A stretch of DNA of 64,000 nt from Ceratodon purpureus (Eukaryota > Streptophyta > Bryopsida > Pseudoditrichales > Ditrichaceae): contig CM026427.1 in the NCBI GenBank assembly GCA_014871385.1, positions 18,505,212 to 18,569,211 on the forward strand, written 5' to 3'. Below are positions 12,379-23,851 of this stretch, piece after piece; within the stretch, counting starts at the first letter, position 1; each line of letters starts with the position of its first letter. The notes beneath the pieces are model-generated. The model did not search any database. It was given only the letters and a program-made list of their open reading frames with translations, and was not told the origin of the DNA. A program made the position numbers and the translations under genes.

Positions 12379-13266
12379 GTAATATTACTCTATTCACATC
12401 ATCTTTTATTTGTTTTCTTGCATTGCCATAACTGTTCACGTCCATACGGTGCTCTCAGAGTTGTGCTCCGCATCTCAGCACATGATCTCCTTACCAGTTG
12501 ACAGTGTTTTATGGAAGGATGAAGGTTAAGCACCATCAGGGTCAAACTTTCGAATTTCTGGTTGGGAAAGTGATCACTGCCCCATTCTAATCCGGCCAGA
12601 TCGGTTCCATTAGGCATGATATTATTCCATCACGATGTGATAGTGTTATTGAAATTTTGGATCAACGTTAATACTGATTTGATATCATCTAGTCAGTTGT
12701 TTATGTCACGACATGTCAGCGTTTCAAACAACTTTGTTTGTAGCAGGAAAGTGTTGGGCAAAATTGCGAGCCCCTAGGTCATAGAAGCCAATTGGAGGTG
12801 GTACCGTTGTCCTCGTCTGATCCTGATCCAGTAATCGTGCATGGCATTGTAGGATGCATATGCTGAATTTGTGAAAACATTCTTTTTTGGCACCTTTGGT
12901 GCAAGTCCCCAGGGCTACAGCCAAGAGTATCTGAAAATCACCAAATCTGGGCCAGATTCTGGTTAGTGCAAGAATCATCGGTGTATTTGCTTGGCTGAGT
13001 TACTTAACGATGAGCATTGCACGTGACATTCTGGCTGTTTTTGCTCTGAATTCTTTGGCACACCAAAACGAGTGACCTCAGCTCTCATTTGCTATCATCT
13101 GCTCATCTGCTCATCTGCAAGATTAAAAAAACAAATCAAATTAGTCGCAATGTACGCTCTTACCATCTGAAATTATGAAAAGTTTTAGAAAATTATGGAC
13201 AACCAATCACTCAAATTCAGACCTATGTAAAATGGACACTGGAACAAATTGTTCACCAAAGCATAC

Positions 13267-14562
13267 CTTTCCAGTAACGCTTGCTAAACAACTCCCCTAC
13301 AACGTATCCTGCTCAACAGCCTCAGAACTGTCACTCTTCAAGTCACCTGTCCTTTCCTCGAATTTATTCGTCTTTTCCCACAGCAGCCTTGAAGCCACCT
13401 CTGCGTCGGCTAACCTCGCTTGCTGGAAAACACTAAAACACTTGGCCTGTTAAAAGAGGAGTACTACACAAGTTACAAATACTAAATGCTACCATCCATA
13501 GCAAGCAAACCGAACAATGGCTTGTGAGTAGAAGCTGAAACTTGTGTCATGTAACTGGATGAGTTTTAGGTGCTACCTTCACATGCCAACGAGGGCTTTC
13601 TGGGCACTTGGAACAAGGCTCTCCACCTAATCGGCCGGACAGACACGAGATAGGTCACATACGGTATCAGAAAGTGTAGACCACTTTTAATTCACACTTT
13701 CGGTGATTTACAATGCTATTCCTATCTAAAGTGAATTTACAAATGAAATGTGAACAAAATCTATTGGAGGCTACGACACGTGAAGTCGTTTACTCCAATA
13801 AAGCACCTGCCGTGAGAAGAGGCGGAAGAGATCACTGCATTACTCGCAGAATACACAGTGATTTGAAAAGCAAAGATTATTACCAGTTGGATAAATCTGC
13901 AAGCGGAAGCCCTGCTACAAGAGCCAGCAGAATGCCAATGTTGATGCCCAGTTGGTTCAGCGATCCAAGAGCGCCGCGATCCTCAATGGGAGCGATCTGC
14001 CACACTGAAATAAATTAAAACTGCACCCAAAGATATCAGTCACGTCTGAAAATGATGGTGTAATAAGAATGCATCACTTCTGTCATTACCTCTGAGATGT
14101 AGAGCGGTGCAACAGCAGACGAGATGCCAATCCCAAGCGCTTCCGGGATGCGTCCCAAGTACCATGCTTTCAAAGCCGCCTGATCAGGAACTGTCCAAAC
14201 CATGTCCTTTTCTGTGTCAATACATATCACAGAAAACGATCGTTGCTCATATTCAGATATTCAGGCTAGTATTAGATGATCTCACCTTTGGAGAGGACCC
14301 CAGAAACAGAGGCACTGCATTGGGCTGTAATGTCCGGCGTCGCCCTGTTTATCTGCCAATGCACCTCCCGTAAATGCTGCCCCGGCTAATGTGGAACTCA
14401 CTACCCATCCTGCATCAAATCAGCACTTCATCAACACGAAGTAAATTCCATGGCCAAATTAATTATCCAGATTTAGGGTTAGCAGATGTAAAACCTTGGA
14501 GAATAGCATTGCCAGCAAAGCCAAGCCCGGCAGCAATGTGCTCCAAAGAGCCATTGATTACT
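13267..14562 (-). pseudogene. Plastidic glucose transporter fragment (pGlcT-like MFS)
   Basis: Exons in transcription order: 14,495-14,562 (NGSLEHIAAGLGFAGNAILQ), 14,286-14,409 (GWVVSSTLAGAAFTGGALAD), 14,090-14,179 (LGRIPEALGIGISSAVAPLY), 13,884-13,996 (EDRGALGSLNQLGINIGILL), about 13,575-13,610 (CPESPRW) and 13,267-13,446 (FQQARLADAEVASRLLW, then ELFSKRYWK). These match the N-terminal half of plastid inner-envelope glucose transporters, including the GISSAxxPLYISE, RGALGSLNQL and PESPRW signatures. A one-base shift separates GGALADKQ from GRRRTLQPNAVPL in the second exon. Another shift plus TAG precedes ELFSKRYWK. The C-terminal six-helix half is absent. It is a non-functional fragment. Confidence 0.85.
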
Positions 14563-14599
14563 CTGCAGCTCTCCATTTGCTCCATTACTGAACCATTTC

Positions 14600-15590
14600 C
14601 ACCAACTGGGAGACTTGGACGAAACACTAGAGAGAGAACATAAGATAACCATGAACTGACCAGGCGAGTACGAAGTCGCTTATCTTGGTAGCCACAACCC
14701 TAACCCTCCAAAAACATGCCAACAAAACCCTCTTGCTCACCAACTTCATCACCCCGCAACCCTAACCCCACATGCTAAAAATTTAACAAAACATCGATAC
14801 AACCATCATACCTTTCAAAGCAGTATGACATCCCAGGTTTTGCATAAACCCCGAATAGAGGATCCAACTGCATTGCGTTTAATGTTGCCAACAATGGTGA
14901 ATTCATGTGTTTCTCTTAAATTTATTTCAATTCCTTACATGTCTGAAGTAAGTCGATCCACTACTTTTTCTTCAGGACAACGACAGTACTCAGTTATGGA
15001 GGGTGGTGGCATCTGATGATCCGACGACCCCAGTCCTTCATGTGTGTAGTGGCATGGGCTTGCACTCATTTTCCGTATCTGTAAAAGAGGTTAGAACACT
15101 CCCCCAACTAGGACTGTAAGGCCCCGTTGGAATACCGTATCCTCCTTTTTAATGAACACCTTGTCTGCTGTCTTTTCTGGATTGATGACTGATCTAACTT
15201 GCAACGAGCTTGGAGATATTTATTGTTGATACTAAGTCTCATGGTTACAAAGGACCTGCCAACTCAGATAATCAGATGTGACTACCACGAACTCGTAAAA
15301 TCACACCCACGATGAACAAGATGCTTGGCTTTCAATATGCAGATTGAGCAGAAGTGATGTAAAGTAAGTGATTAGCGCCGATCTGTTCACCTTGGTTCAT
15401 TACTACTCGGCTGCTGTGACTTGACAGCCTCGTGGAGGGTAGGCGGCTGGCCATAGCGATACGAGTCGTGCTGATCCTCACAGACTACCCAAAATCCTCT
15501 GTCTCTCCCACCAGACCACTTGCACTTGCGTCATCTCTCTTGCCCTGTTTCTCACGCAGCTCAGTGTGGCAGGTCTGCAACCCGCATTGC
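14600..15590. other. Spacer upstream of paralogue B
   Basis: About 1 kb between the transporter fragment and paralogue B. It contains repeated CCCTAACCCT-like motifs at 14,690-14,770 but no telomere-length array. No exon could be recognised. The promoter of paralogue B should lie at the right end. Confidence 0.4.
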
Positions 15591-15593
15591 TCA

Positions 15594-17185
15594 ATGCCGA
15601 ACATCCGCCTTCTTCTTGTGGATCCGGGGAGTCCGGAATGGTTCATCCGCTACATGCGACTTCGCAACATCGGTGTGGTACCAACAGTGACGCCCACTGA
15701 ATTCCTCCCGAGTCGGCGCGCCATGGCCGCCTTCTGGGGACCTAAGGCCAGTACCGGTTGGACTTTCCACGATCATGGCAGCCCAGAGTACGAGGATTAT
15801 GTCCGGCAACTACTCATGCGTGTCCTCCAAATCCAGTGGCCGGCAGACGGGATATTACCATTTCAGTTTGCGAGAGGGGTAATGGCGGAAGCAGTCGGGA
15901 TGGATGTGAGCTGGGCGGAGTTTGCCTACCTCCAGACCCATACCGGAATTCCCAGGATTCTACCTGAATACCGTGACCTTAACTCTCCACTTCCTACGCT
16001 CCCAGTGGTTCTTCCGAATAAGCGAATCGAGGTCTGTTCTAATCACAATTTGCGTTTTCATTCAACATGTCGTGAGAGTGGTTTGGATGTTTGATTTCAG
16101 ACTGCGTGCATTCGAATTCTATTCCCGCATTTGGAGCTCGTTTCCGTGGTCTCTGTAGTAGAATCCCTAGAAATTTACTATTTGCCGAGACGTGTCTATT
16201 TGGATTTGCTTGGCTGCTCCACGATGAAATATGTATTCATTGTTTCATGTACCATGAGCATCTCCGACAAAATCCGGTACATGCTCTTGTTTGCTCTGTT
16301 TCTTTTTTGGATTTCATTGACCCTTGTCCTGGCCCCATGCATGCGACCCCAAGTACTGTATAATTGGATTTCGGTACATCATTGAGTGTTCTGCAAGTTA
16401 AACATAACACGGCGGGAATGCAGGGGCTGCCTCATGCACGGGAGATACCTTTCCGCACGGGCGATGTAGAGAACCATCAGACTCCCCGTCGAGCCCCCTC
16501 GGTGACGCCACGAACGAATGCGCGACCCCAATCCCCTGCTGCGCCCGATCCCCACAACATTATAGTCCTATCATCGAGGGAAAAAGAAAAGGCGTCCACC
16601 TCGTCACCTCCTAGGTTGGTCGAACGCGCAGACCCGACAGGTGCTATTGTGAACCTGACTGCCCCGTCCATCCTCGGGCTCGTGCAGGTGCGAACAGGTG
16701 TCGATGAAGTGGTTCTCAAGAAGAAGAACATCCTTCAAGACGCTCTCAACACGGTCTCCTTGTCTCTGCGAGAGCAAAAGGTCCGGGTGGCAGAGGAGAT
16801 GGGACGTGCGAATTTCGTGAATCAGATCCTTGCTGAGAAGACCGACAATCATCGTAGAGCACTCCAAGAGTATGACCGCGCTCGAGAAATGTTACGTTCT
16901 GCGCGAGTCGAAGCATCATACGAGACTTCCCAGGATCGGAAGGACTTGGGGAATTCGTTCCTTCTAATCTGCGAGTCACTTGTAAATTCAGGTGCTGAAA
17001 AAGTGCAGACCTCGCAGGCAAGCTTATCCATCTGGGAATTTAAAGCACAGCGTCAGAGAGCCGCAGTTACACAAGTCAATGAAGAACTGCGCACAGCGGA
17101 GGCACGAGTCAGCGAAACGGAAGCCCAAATTCACGCCGACCTCGCTCATCTCCAGGCCGTGTGTGATCTTCTCCAGGAGCTGTAG
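15594..17185 (+). CDS. Coiled-coil family protein, paralogue B (intact)
   Basis: Two exons, 15,594-16,031 and 16,424-17,185, with a 392-bp phase-0 intron (GTCTGT donor, ATGCAG acceptor), give 399 residues ending at TAG. I do not recognise the family. Residues 1-146 form a globular domain roughly two-thirds identical by eye to paralogue A (MPNIRLLLVDPGSPEWFIRY, FWGPK, FARGVMAEAVGMDVSWAEFA). After the intron comes GLPHARE, then a Pro/Ser/Arg-rich linker, then about 170 residues rich in Glu, Arg, Ala and Gln that should form a coiled coil, ending LQAVCDLLQEL. The intron position and phase are the same as in paralogue A. There is no signal peptide or membrane span. The same architecture recurs at 41-43 kb and at the right edge. 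It could be a lineage-specific nuclear or scaffold protein, or a domesticated element gene. Confidence 0.75.
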
Positions 17186-17189
17186 TGTG

Positions 17190-18300
17190 CATGTTGGTAG
17201 TGGACACATTGACAGGATGATTTGAACTGTACATATGCGGGTACCAGAGCTGGTCACTAAGGTCGGATTAATAGTCGGACATCAGGGTTGCTTCATCGCA
17301 GATTGTCACCGGTGGTAAGAGATATAATCACGTAGCATTTCTTCAGGAATGCAGAGCAATTATTTGCCCCATGGCATTGACTCCAATTAATGTGATTAGG
17401 ATTTGTCTAGACGCAAAAATTTTGGACTGATATGCACTCTTGAGATCCGAACTTCTGCGAACTCTGAATGTGAAAGAAAACCTTCTCTGTTATGCGTTCG
17501 TGACCACATTGTTCTGTTAAACATGCGTCCATTAGCATTAATATTTGCTCGTCCCAGTAACATTGGACTGACATGGCAATGACACAAAACTGGTAATAAC
17601 ATCATAAATAGGTAATTAAAATCAGAAATGAACATTGGAGACTGAATCATGTACATCACAGATCAGGAAATACATAAGCTGTGATCATGTATTAGAATGG
17701 AGAATATGTTTTTGCCTAGACAGGAGTCACTGCTACTATCTGAAGAAGATGGATATCATTGCTCTAGAGGTATTGCTCTCTTGAATGTGCTAGCAGCTGG
17801 GGTTCCCGTGGGAATCTGGCGATCATGAAGCAGAGTGCACAGTGGCGAGGTCATATGTGCAGTTCATCTGCAGGACATTCCGGGGACAATAAGTCAGAGT
17901 GAGTCCAACATAAAAACGAAGGCAAGTGAAACTGTGCAACTGGAACATGATCAAATCTGTCAGAAAAGTAGGATGATTTCAGCAAATACTTCGAAGATTT
18001 CAAAAGTCTGTGAACAGGAGGTATGTGGAATGATGTATTCTGCAAAAGCTGCCATCACAGGCAATCCCAGAATTAAAGCGACAAGTGAACTCTACGAGCT
18101 AGTTCTCACCATGTTCGCAAACAGAATGACATGCGAAAGCCACAAGGAATTTCACCTCTGGAGATGGGTATGTTCCACCTCAGGAAGAATCAGCGGTCCC
18201 GAACTGCTACTTTGACACTCACTATCTAAGGATCCATGAGATCATACATTCTGAACTCTGCTCATCAATTAGAATCAGGTCTGAGGAATATGTACTACAC
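17190..18300. other. Downstream flank of paralogue B, no identifiable gene
   Basis: Contains 3' flank of paralogue B and several weak frames. The 17,835-18,215 plus-strand frame (126 codons) has no motif I recognise. No RNA gene seen. Confidence 0.4.
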
Positions 18301-18304
18301 AAAC

Positions 18305-18399
18305 CTCTGGAACAGCGCTGCAAATCTCCACAGTCTGGGGAGGAAGACCAACATTGAGCTCCCATAGCTGTCGGATGAAAAGTTTCTTGCATTCGGCCT
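18305..18399 (-). pseudogene. Isolated exon, unidentified gene
   Basis: A 95-bp exon with a clear acceptor (TTTCAG) and donor (GTTTGTG). It reads KKLFIRQLWELNVGLPPQTV followed by EICSAVPE. The composition and both splice sites look genuine, but I cannot name the family and found no partner exons with confidence. It may be another of the gene pieces scattered through this region. Confidence 0.35.
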
Positions 18400-18689
18400 C
18401 TGAAAAAAAGTCATACTTCAAGTAAGCTAAGTGTATCAATACAGGTAGAGTTAAGAAGAGAAGTTCCAAGGCATGCTCCGTCCAGAGAAACGTATGTCAA
18501 GTGAATGAGCATGCTGTGAGCTACATGCGTGAATGAATGTAGAACTAATTCATTCTGCTACCAACGAAACAAACATCCACATGCTGCTCATAATTAAACA
18601 AAAAAGGACAATTTTGGAGAGGAGTTTTTTATTGTGATAATTTCCTTTCAAGGATACTACAAAAAAAGGGGTTTTGGAGACCATGATGA

Positions 18690-18905
18690 CATGATGGGTA
18701 TAGTTTGTGAAAAAATCAGCAAGAGATAAGTTTAAGAGATAGGTTTCTCATGATGCATATTGCTTGTGAAAAATTCAACCAAATATATGTTTTTGATGAT
18801 GGGTGTTGGCTATGAAAAATGCAACTAGAGATAAGTTTTGAAAATGTATTTTTGACGATGGGTATTACTTATGAAAAATATAACCATAGATAAGTTATTA
18901 GTGAG
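18690..18905. repeat. ATGATGGGT-core minisatellite, short array
   Basis: Three to four diverged units of about 60 bp, each with GATGATGGGTATT-type core, a GTGAAAAAT segment and AGAGATAAGTTT. The reverse complement core (ACCCATCAT with AAACTTATCTCT) matches the longer array at 35.1-35.75 kb, so these are two arrays of one dispersed family in opposite orientation. Confidence 0.7.
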
Positions 18906-18909
18906 GAGT

Positions 18910-20400
18910 GATTGGCCGTTATCCTTTTTGAGGAGCAGTAACTTTGGACCTTCACCACGACTTCAATTTTTTTGTGTTTGAACGTGAAATTTACAGTTGA
19001 TGGCCGGCAGACCGTGAATTTGAAAGTTTAGGAGCCATTTTCACGGGTTGTTCAGCTAGTTCTCTGCCCGTTCTACCCGTCCCGTTTCCTGTGGTTTATT
19101 ATCCCTTCCTTGACCCTTGAACCCTCCAGAGCCCGTAGCAGGATGCGCCAACGGGGACCTGCTTGAAGAAGATTGAAGAAGATTTTACGATCAAATTTGA
19201 GGTTTTATTCAACGACAACCTTTGTTCTCAAATCTTTCCTGGCAGCAGCTAGGATCTGTGCGATTTCCCAAGGCAAAACTCTCTCCACACGACACCGTGG
19301 CTTAAAATCCGCAGGTTGTAAAATCCATAGATGTAGAGGCCAATTAAGGAGAGGACTCTCATGTGGACAAGATGGAATCTTCCGATAGAAACCGTTAAAG
19401 TTATTTAGTTTAGTGTTTGTGTGTGTTATAATCTACCTACACGATAGATTGTTATGGATTTTTATACATGTTTGAATTTGATTGTAGTGAACTTTAGCCT
19501 CGGTGGTATGCCACTTTTCCACAACAATACGGTGTCATGTCAACGATTTTAGGGAACCTTACCATGTTATTGGATTTTTATATTATCTCTATACTACTTC
19601 GAGTCTTCTTTGGCATCCTTCTTTTCACGATTTTCACTAATATTCAAGCCTCCTTGCTAAATATATAAAACTATTTGTTGTACTACTACCCATATTTCTA
19701 CAAGGATCATCAATCAGCATTCTAATTTCGCTTCAAATCTGTGCTCTAGGCTCACATGTCTAGGCTCTAGGCTCGTATTCTAGCAATCCCCTTGAAACTC
19801 CCGTCACTTCCTTTACATCAAAACTTCCCCCCCTAAATAATTAAGAAAACCTCCACCCAAAGGAACCTACTGGATATATTTTATCTCCATTTTCAAACTA
19901 CTTTTAAGTCTTAAGAAATTCTAAAGTTTGCACACAATAGAATTAACAAAAAAACAAGACCACTCCTATTTGGATTCTATAACGAGTTTGTGTACCAATT
20001 CTAATAATTAGATACTCTAAGGAGCATTGTTTATTCACAATTCCTTGGTCAACAAAGATAGGCTTGGAGGAACATGTGGGAACTCTTCGACCCTTTAACA
20101 ACAGGGAGGTCATGAGTTCCACACCCCATAATGATGTAGGACCTTTCTGTAGATTATTCTCCAACTCACCACACATTAGTTTTGAAGTGTCTTTTTGAAC
20201 TCAAAATCAGTCCAAGGTGAGTTGATCGTTTCATTCCACTTTAATTCATTTGAGACACTCTTAAATTCCATTAGCTCTAATATTGGGAATACATTGAGAT
20301 GATCATTTTTTGTTATTTGTAGTGTATTCATGAAAGGATAACAGGTTGTTTCAAAAAAAGTACACTCCCATCTGTTCTATTAGCTCCCTACCAGGGTTCC
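18910..20400. other. Spacer, no identifiable gene
   Basis: AT-rich DNA with short frames only. The 19,943-20,176 minus-strand frame has readable composition but no family motif. Nothing here can be supported as a gene. Confidence 0.4.
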
Positions 20401-20404
20401 AGGG

Positions 20405-22583
20405 AATATTGAGTTACACGACCAAGTGTGGGAATCAGCACCCATCCACCACGGGTACGTAGCCATGCCGGCACATCACAAAGCAAAGGATGCAGTGAAA
20501 AAACTTGTCAGGCTGCCACCTAACTGTAGAGTGAATATAGATCACTCGTCTAAAGAGAATTGAGCACAATCAAGCATATTGCAAGTCTTTGGCCAATATA
20601 CATGAAGGGGACGCATAACACATGTGTGACACCATGGCCAGAATCAACAACCAGCCCAGTGAGTAATCCTGCCAACCGAACCACCAAGCGATATATATTA
20701 CAACCAATGCGAACTAGTGCCACTCCTGCTATAACACCAACACAATGTCCAACGAAACTGAAACGCTGTCAACTATGTATAGGACAGCAAACTTTAAATT
20801 CTTGTTACCTGTGTGCTAAATCTGTGGGACAAAGCCTTGACCAGTGGAACTTAACCCCTAAGCGTCCATGGTAACCAGAATGGTCACCATGTTTATTTTG
20901 AACGGTTTCGGGTAGGTCCTACTTGGACTTCCTCTTGTTCAGATTTGTTTGTTTTTAGACCAACACATGCAATGATCTTCACTAATTCTTGTGATATAAA
21001 ATTTGGTCCCATCTGAATTATATCAATTTTCGCAATATGATCCATTGAATTTTTCATATTGAACTGTGAATCCCTGGTCCTTGAAGGCTTAATATCTCGG
21101 TATACATACCCTCTGCTTCAGGCCTTGTGTAACAAACTGAGAAGCAAAGTGTGTGAAATTAAGTCTTAGGATTCAAAACGGGAATAGGTGATCAAGGGGA
21201 TTCAATAAACAAGCCAATTTGCTACATTAAATCTACTTGGAATTGAACACCTTAAATTGTATGATAAATTTTCTTCTCTTTCAAAATGTGTGGGCACTTG
21301 TTAGAAGCGGAACAGTTTGATTATCTACAGAGCGATCTAAGAAATCTGCAACTTCTACTCATCCAACACAAACTCAACCTCTTGGATACTCAGGAGTTTT
21401 ACTCGGACCAACGATTTCACCTTGGGCATTCAAGGTCACCACTGTTTGAATTTAGATAAATACGGCGCCAAAACTGTATTTCTCAAACATTGTTTCAATC
21501 TGTCAGATAACCACACCATTCATGTCAAATAAGCTCCGTGCTAAGTGACCTGCAAAAAATGGGACTATTGCTCGTGTACGGGAACACAAGCATACTCACA
21601 AAAAGCCTAATCTTTTTAAATACACACATGGTCTGAAGTAGAATTGGCGCACCATTTTTTCGCGATTTTTGGTAGAGTTCAAAGGTGGGTCGGTGAGCAA
21701 AATTCTGCATTCCGAGGGATCCACCTGAACAATCAATAAAGAGAACACGACAAGTGCAGTTAAACACCAGGGGGATGAGAGTACTGAGATAGACAGAATC
21801 ATGAGCATTGCGCAATGAAAACTGGTAGAAACAATTGGCCACGGGGTAGAAACTCAGAAATTTAACAATTCAAAACAACTTACTTTAAGGACGATGTAAA
21901 AGGTATGGTCCCATATATGACCCATATCATCCCAGTTTTGTACAACGCCATTGGAGATGGGATAAGTAACTTCGAGTTGCTGCCGTTGTTCGGAAGCTGC
22001 TGTTCCCACAAATATGTCCGGTCCAATAGAATATCAACCATAAGAATAGGGGCAAAAGAATGTGCAATGATAAATTCACTCTTTACATCAACTCAACAAA
22101 ACAGAGAAATCGTGGCTCGTGCCTTTAAGGTCAGAGAACAGGGACAATTCAAAGGGAATTCGCACATACATTATTCTCTGGTGTTAGTGATGTTTTCTTT
22201 TTAAGATAACTTAAATATCAAGAGTGCAGCATGCTTAGTTCACAGAAGAACCTTCTGAGTCAAGATCTTCAACTCTAAGAACCTGCAGTCCGCAAGATCA
22301 CGAACCGAACAGTTGCTAGAGGGAACTTCTCCATGTCTAGTTTGTGATGCCCGGATAAAGCAGGACATTGTGTCCACAATAAGACTCTGATGACGGGGCA
22401 GGTCCTTATCATGGGAGCCTTCATTAGATTTTACCGCAAAAGCTAATTGTAGTAGGGGTCTGAAAAACTGGCGCTGAACTCCTGGTCTCCAAGATTTTCT
22501 TCATACCGCAGCATAGGTCGACCCACCAAACATAGAAACGCAGCAGCTGGATAGTTGTCCCCAGCAAATCCACACTTGACAAA
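20405..22583 (-). pseudogene. Actin-related protein 2 (ARP2) pseudogene
   Basis: Exons in order: about 22,467-22,583 ([13 protein letters not shown], then [18 protein letters not shown]), about 21,884-22,022 (DIFVG, then [20 protein letters not shown]), 21,653-21,724 (VDPSECRILLTDPPLN and TKNREKM), 21,421-21,499 (ETMFEKYSFGAVFI, stop, IQTVVTLNAQG) and a remnant near 20,410-20,480 (GYVPVVDGC, stop, FPHL). This is the ARP2 subunit of the Arp2/3 actin nucleator, from the first nucleotide-binding loop to mid-protein. The stop at 21,452-21,454 replaces the expected glutamine, and a second stop follows VVDG. The first ARP2 exon and the C-terminal half are missing. It is a decayed copy that kept its introns. 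Confidence 0.85.
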
Positions 22584-22974
22584 CTGCACATGAAAAAAAA
22601 CAGCACAAGATAAACTCAAAAGTTTCAGTGAAAATCTCTAACATGAAACCATGAAACCATAGATTATTTATCCTTTCTACTTTTTTGCCAGACAGACCGA
22701 AACAGAAGACCATATAGCACACAATTGTTGTGGTTTTGAGCTCCCATTTAATATTACCGTATCACACCAATGAATATTTCACATGTCAAAACATCCTCAA
22801 CTCCCAAACATCACACAAAAGAGACCCCAATTGTATTCACATCCAAGCTACAGCAGAGCATAGGTTCTCCAGAGGTCATCCTAATTATATGAAAGATAAA
22901 ATGAACAATCCCGAAAGTTTACATTTATCAGCAATTGAAATTTACAATATATTGGTAGACAAATTCAAATACAA

Positions 22975-23495
22975 CTAGTGGGACCCGTGCCGTTGAGCAC
23001 GTTGTCATTAGATTAATATTAAGGACTTTTAGAAACTCCAAATAATTTTATTAAAAAAAATTAAAATTAAATTGAATAATATATATTTTTGGAATAGTAA
23101 ATGGAAAAAAAGAAACAAAGAATTGAAATTTTTAAAAAAAAGAAAAAATTTGGAATTTTTATTGCAACAAAACTTCTGGGTAAACAACATTAACAGTGTT
23201 GGACACCGTACTGTTTTGTGGAAGCAATGCTGAAATATGATTTGGAGAAGTTGCTCTTGAAAGCGCAACATATAACTGTCCATGACTAAAAACTGGGACT
23301 CTAATATCTAATCCTACATACTTTACACCTTCTCCATGTAGCTTGTTCCACAATAGGAGTGGGAGAGAGGAAGTGACAGTGCCCATGGTTTTGAACTGCA
23401 TATTTCTCTCATCGCCAAAGAACAATTGATTTACGCAATCCCTCGGCTTACATCCTTGTAGCTTTCTCCATGGACAAACAATAATGTACAACTTC
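22975..23495 (-). mobile_element. Helitron 3' end with Rep/helicase C-terminal remnant
   Basis: On the minus strand the element ends in CTAG at 22,978-22,975 and is followed by host T (22,974), as expected for A^T insertion. Just before it is a stem CGTGC / GCACG with loop TCAACG, spaced from CTAG by GGTCCCA, which is a classic Helitron 3' hairpin and CTRR end. At 23,159-23,370 the minus strand codes for [20 protein letters not shown] followed by ATS and a VVYPEVLL tail, the last motif of the PIF1-type helicase of Helitrons. Upstream helicase motifs and the Rep domain are not found, so it is non-autonomous. The TC 5' end was not located. Confidence 0.8.
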
Positions 23496-23851
23496 TCGTC
23501 ACCAACAAGCTCCTATTTCCCAAGTCCATCTAATAACCATCTACGAACTCACATCCCAAAAGAAGCAATATGAATACTATGCAAAAATTGACGTGAGAAC
23601 AGGATACAGTGAGGAATGCCAAATACTGTATTACAGAGGTCACCAACCGTTACCGTCAGTGAATCATTTCAAAACTGGCGGAGCAACCAGGCGAGTACTC
23701 GCTTCACATTCAAGAATCTCTCTACACTCGTATCTACAACACCTCCACTCAATTAACGTTCCATTCTGTTCCAGCTACAATGGATTAAAAAATAAAATGT
23801 AAGCTGATTAGGTCCATGTGAGATGTAACGTCTGCTGCTGACCTCTTAAGT

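Noticed and set aside
14690-14775. CCCTAA-like motifs suggesting an interstitial telomere tract
   Set aside because: Only scattered single motifs, no tandem array of TTTAGGG type.
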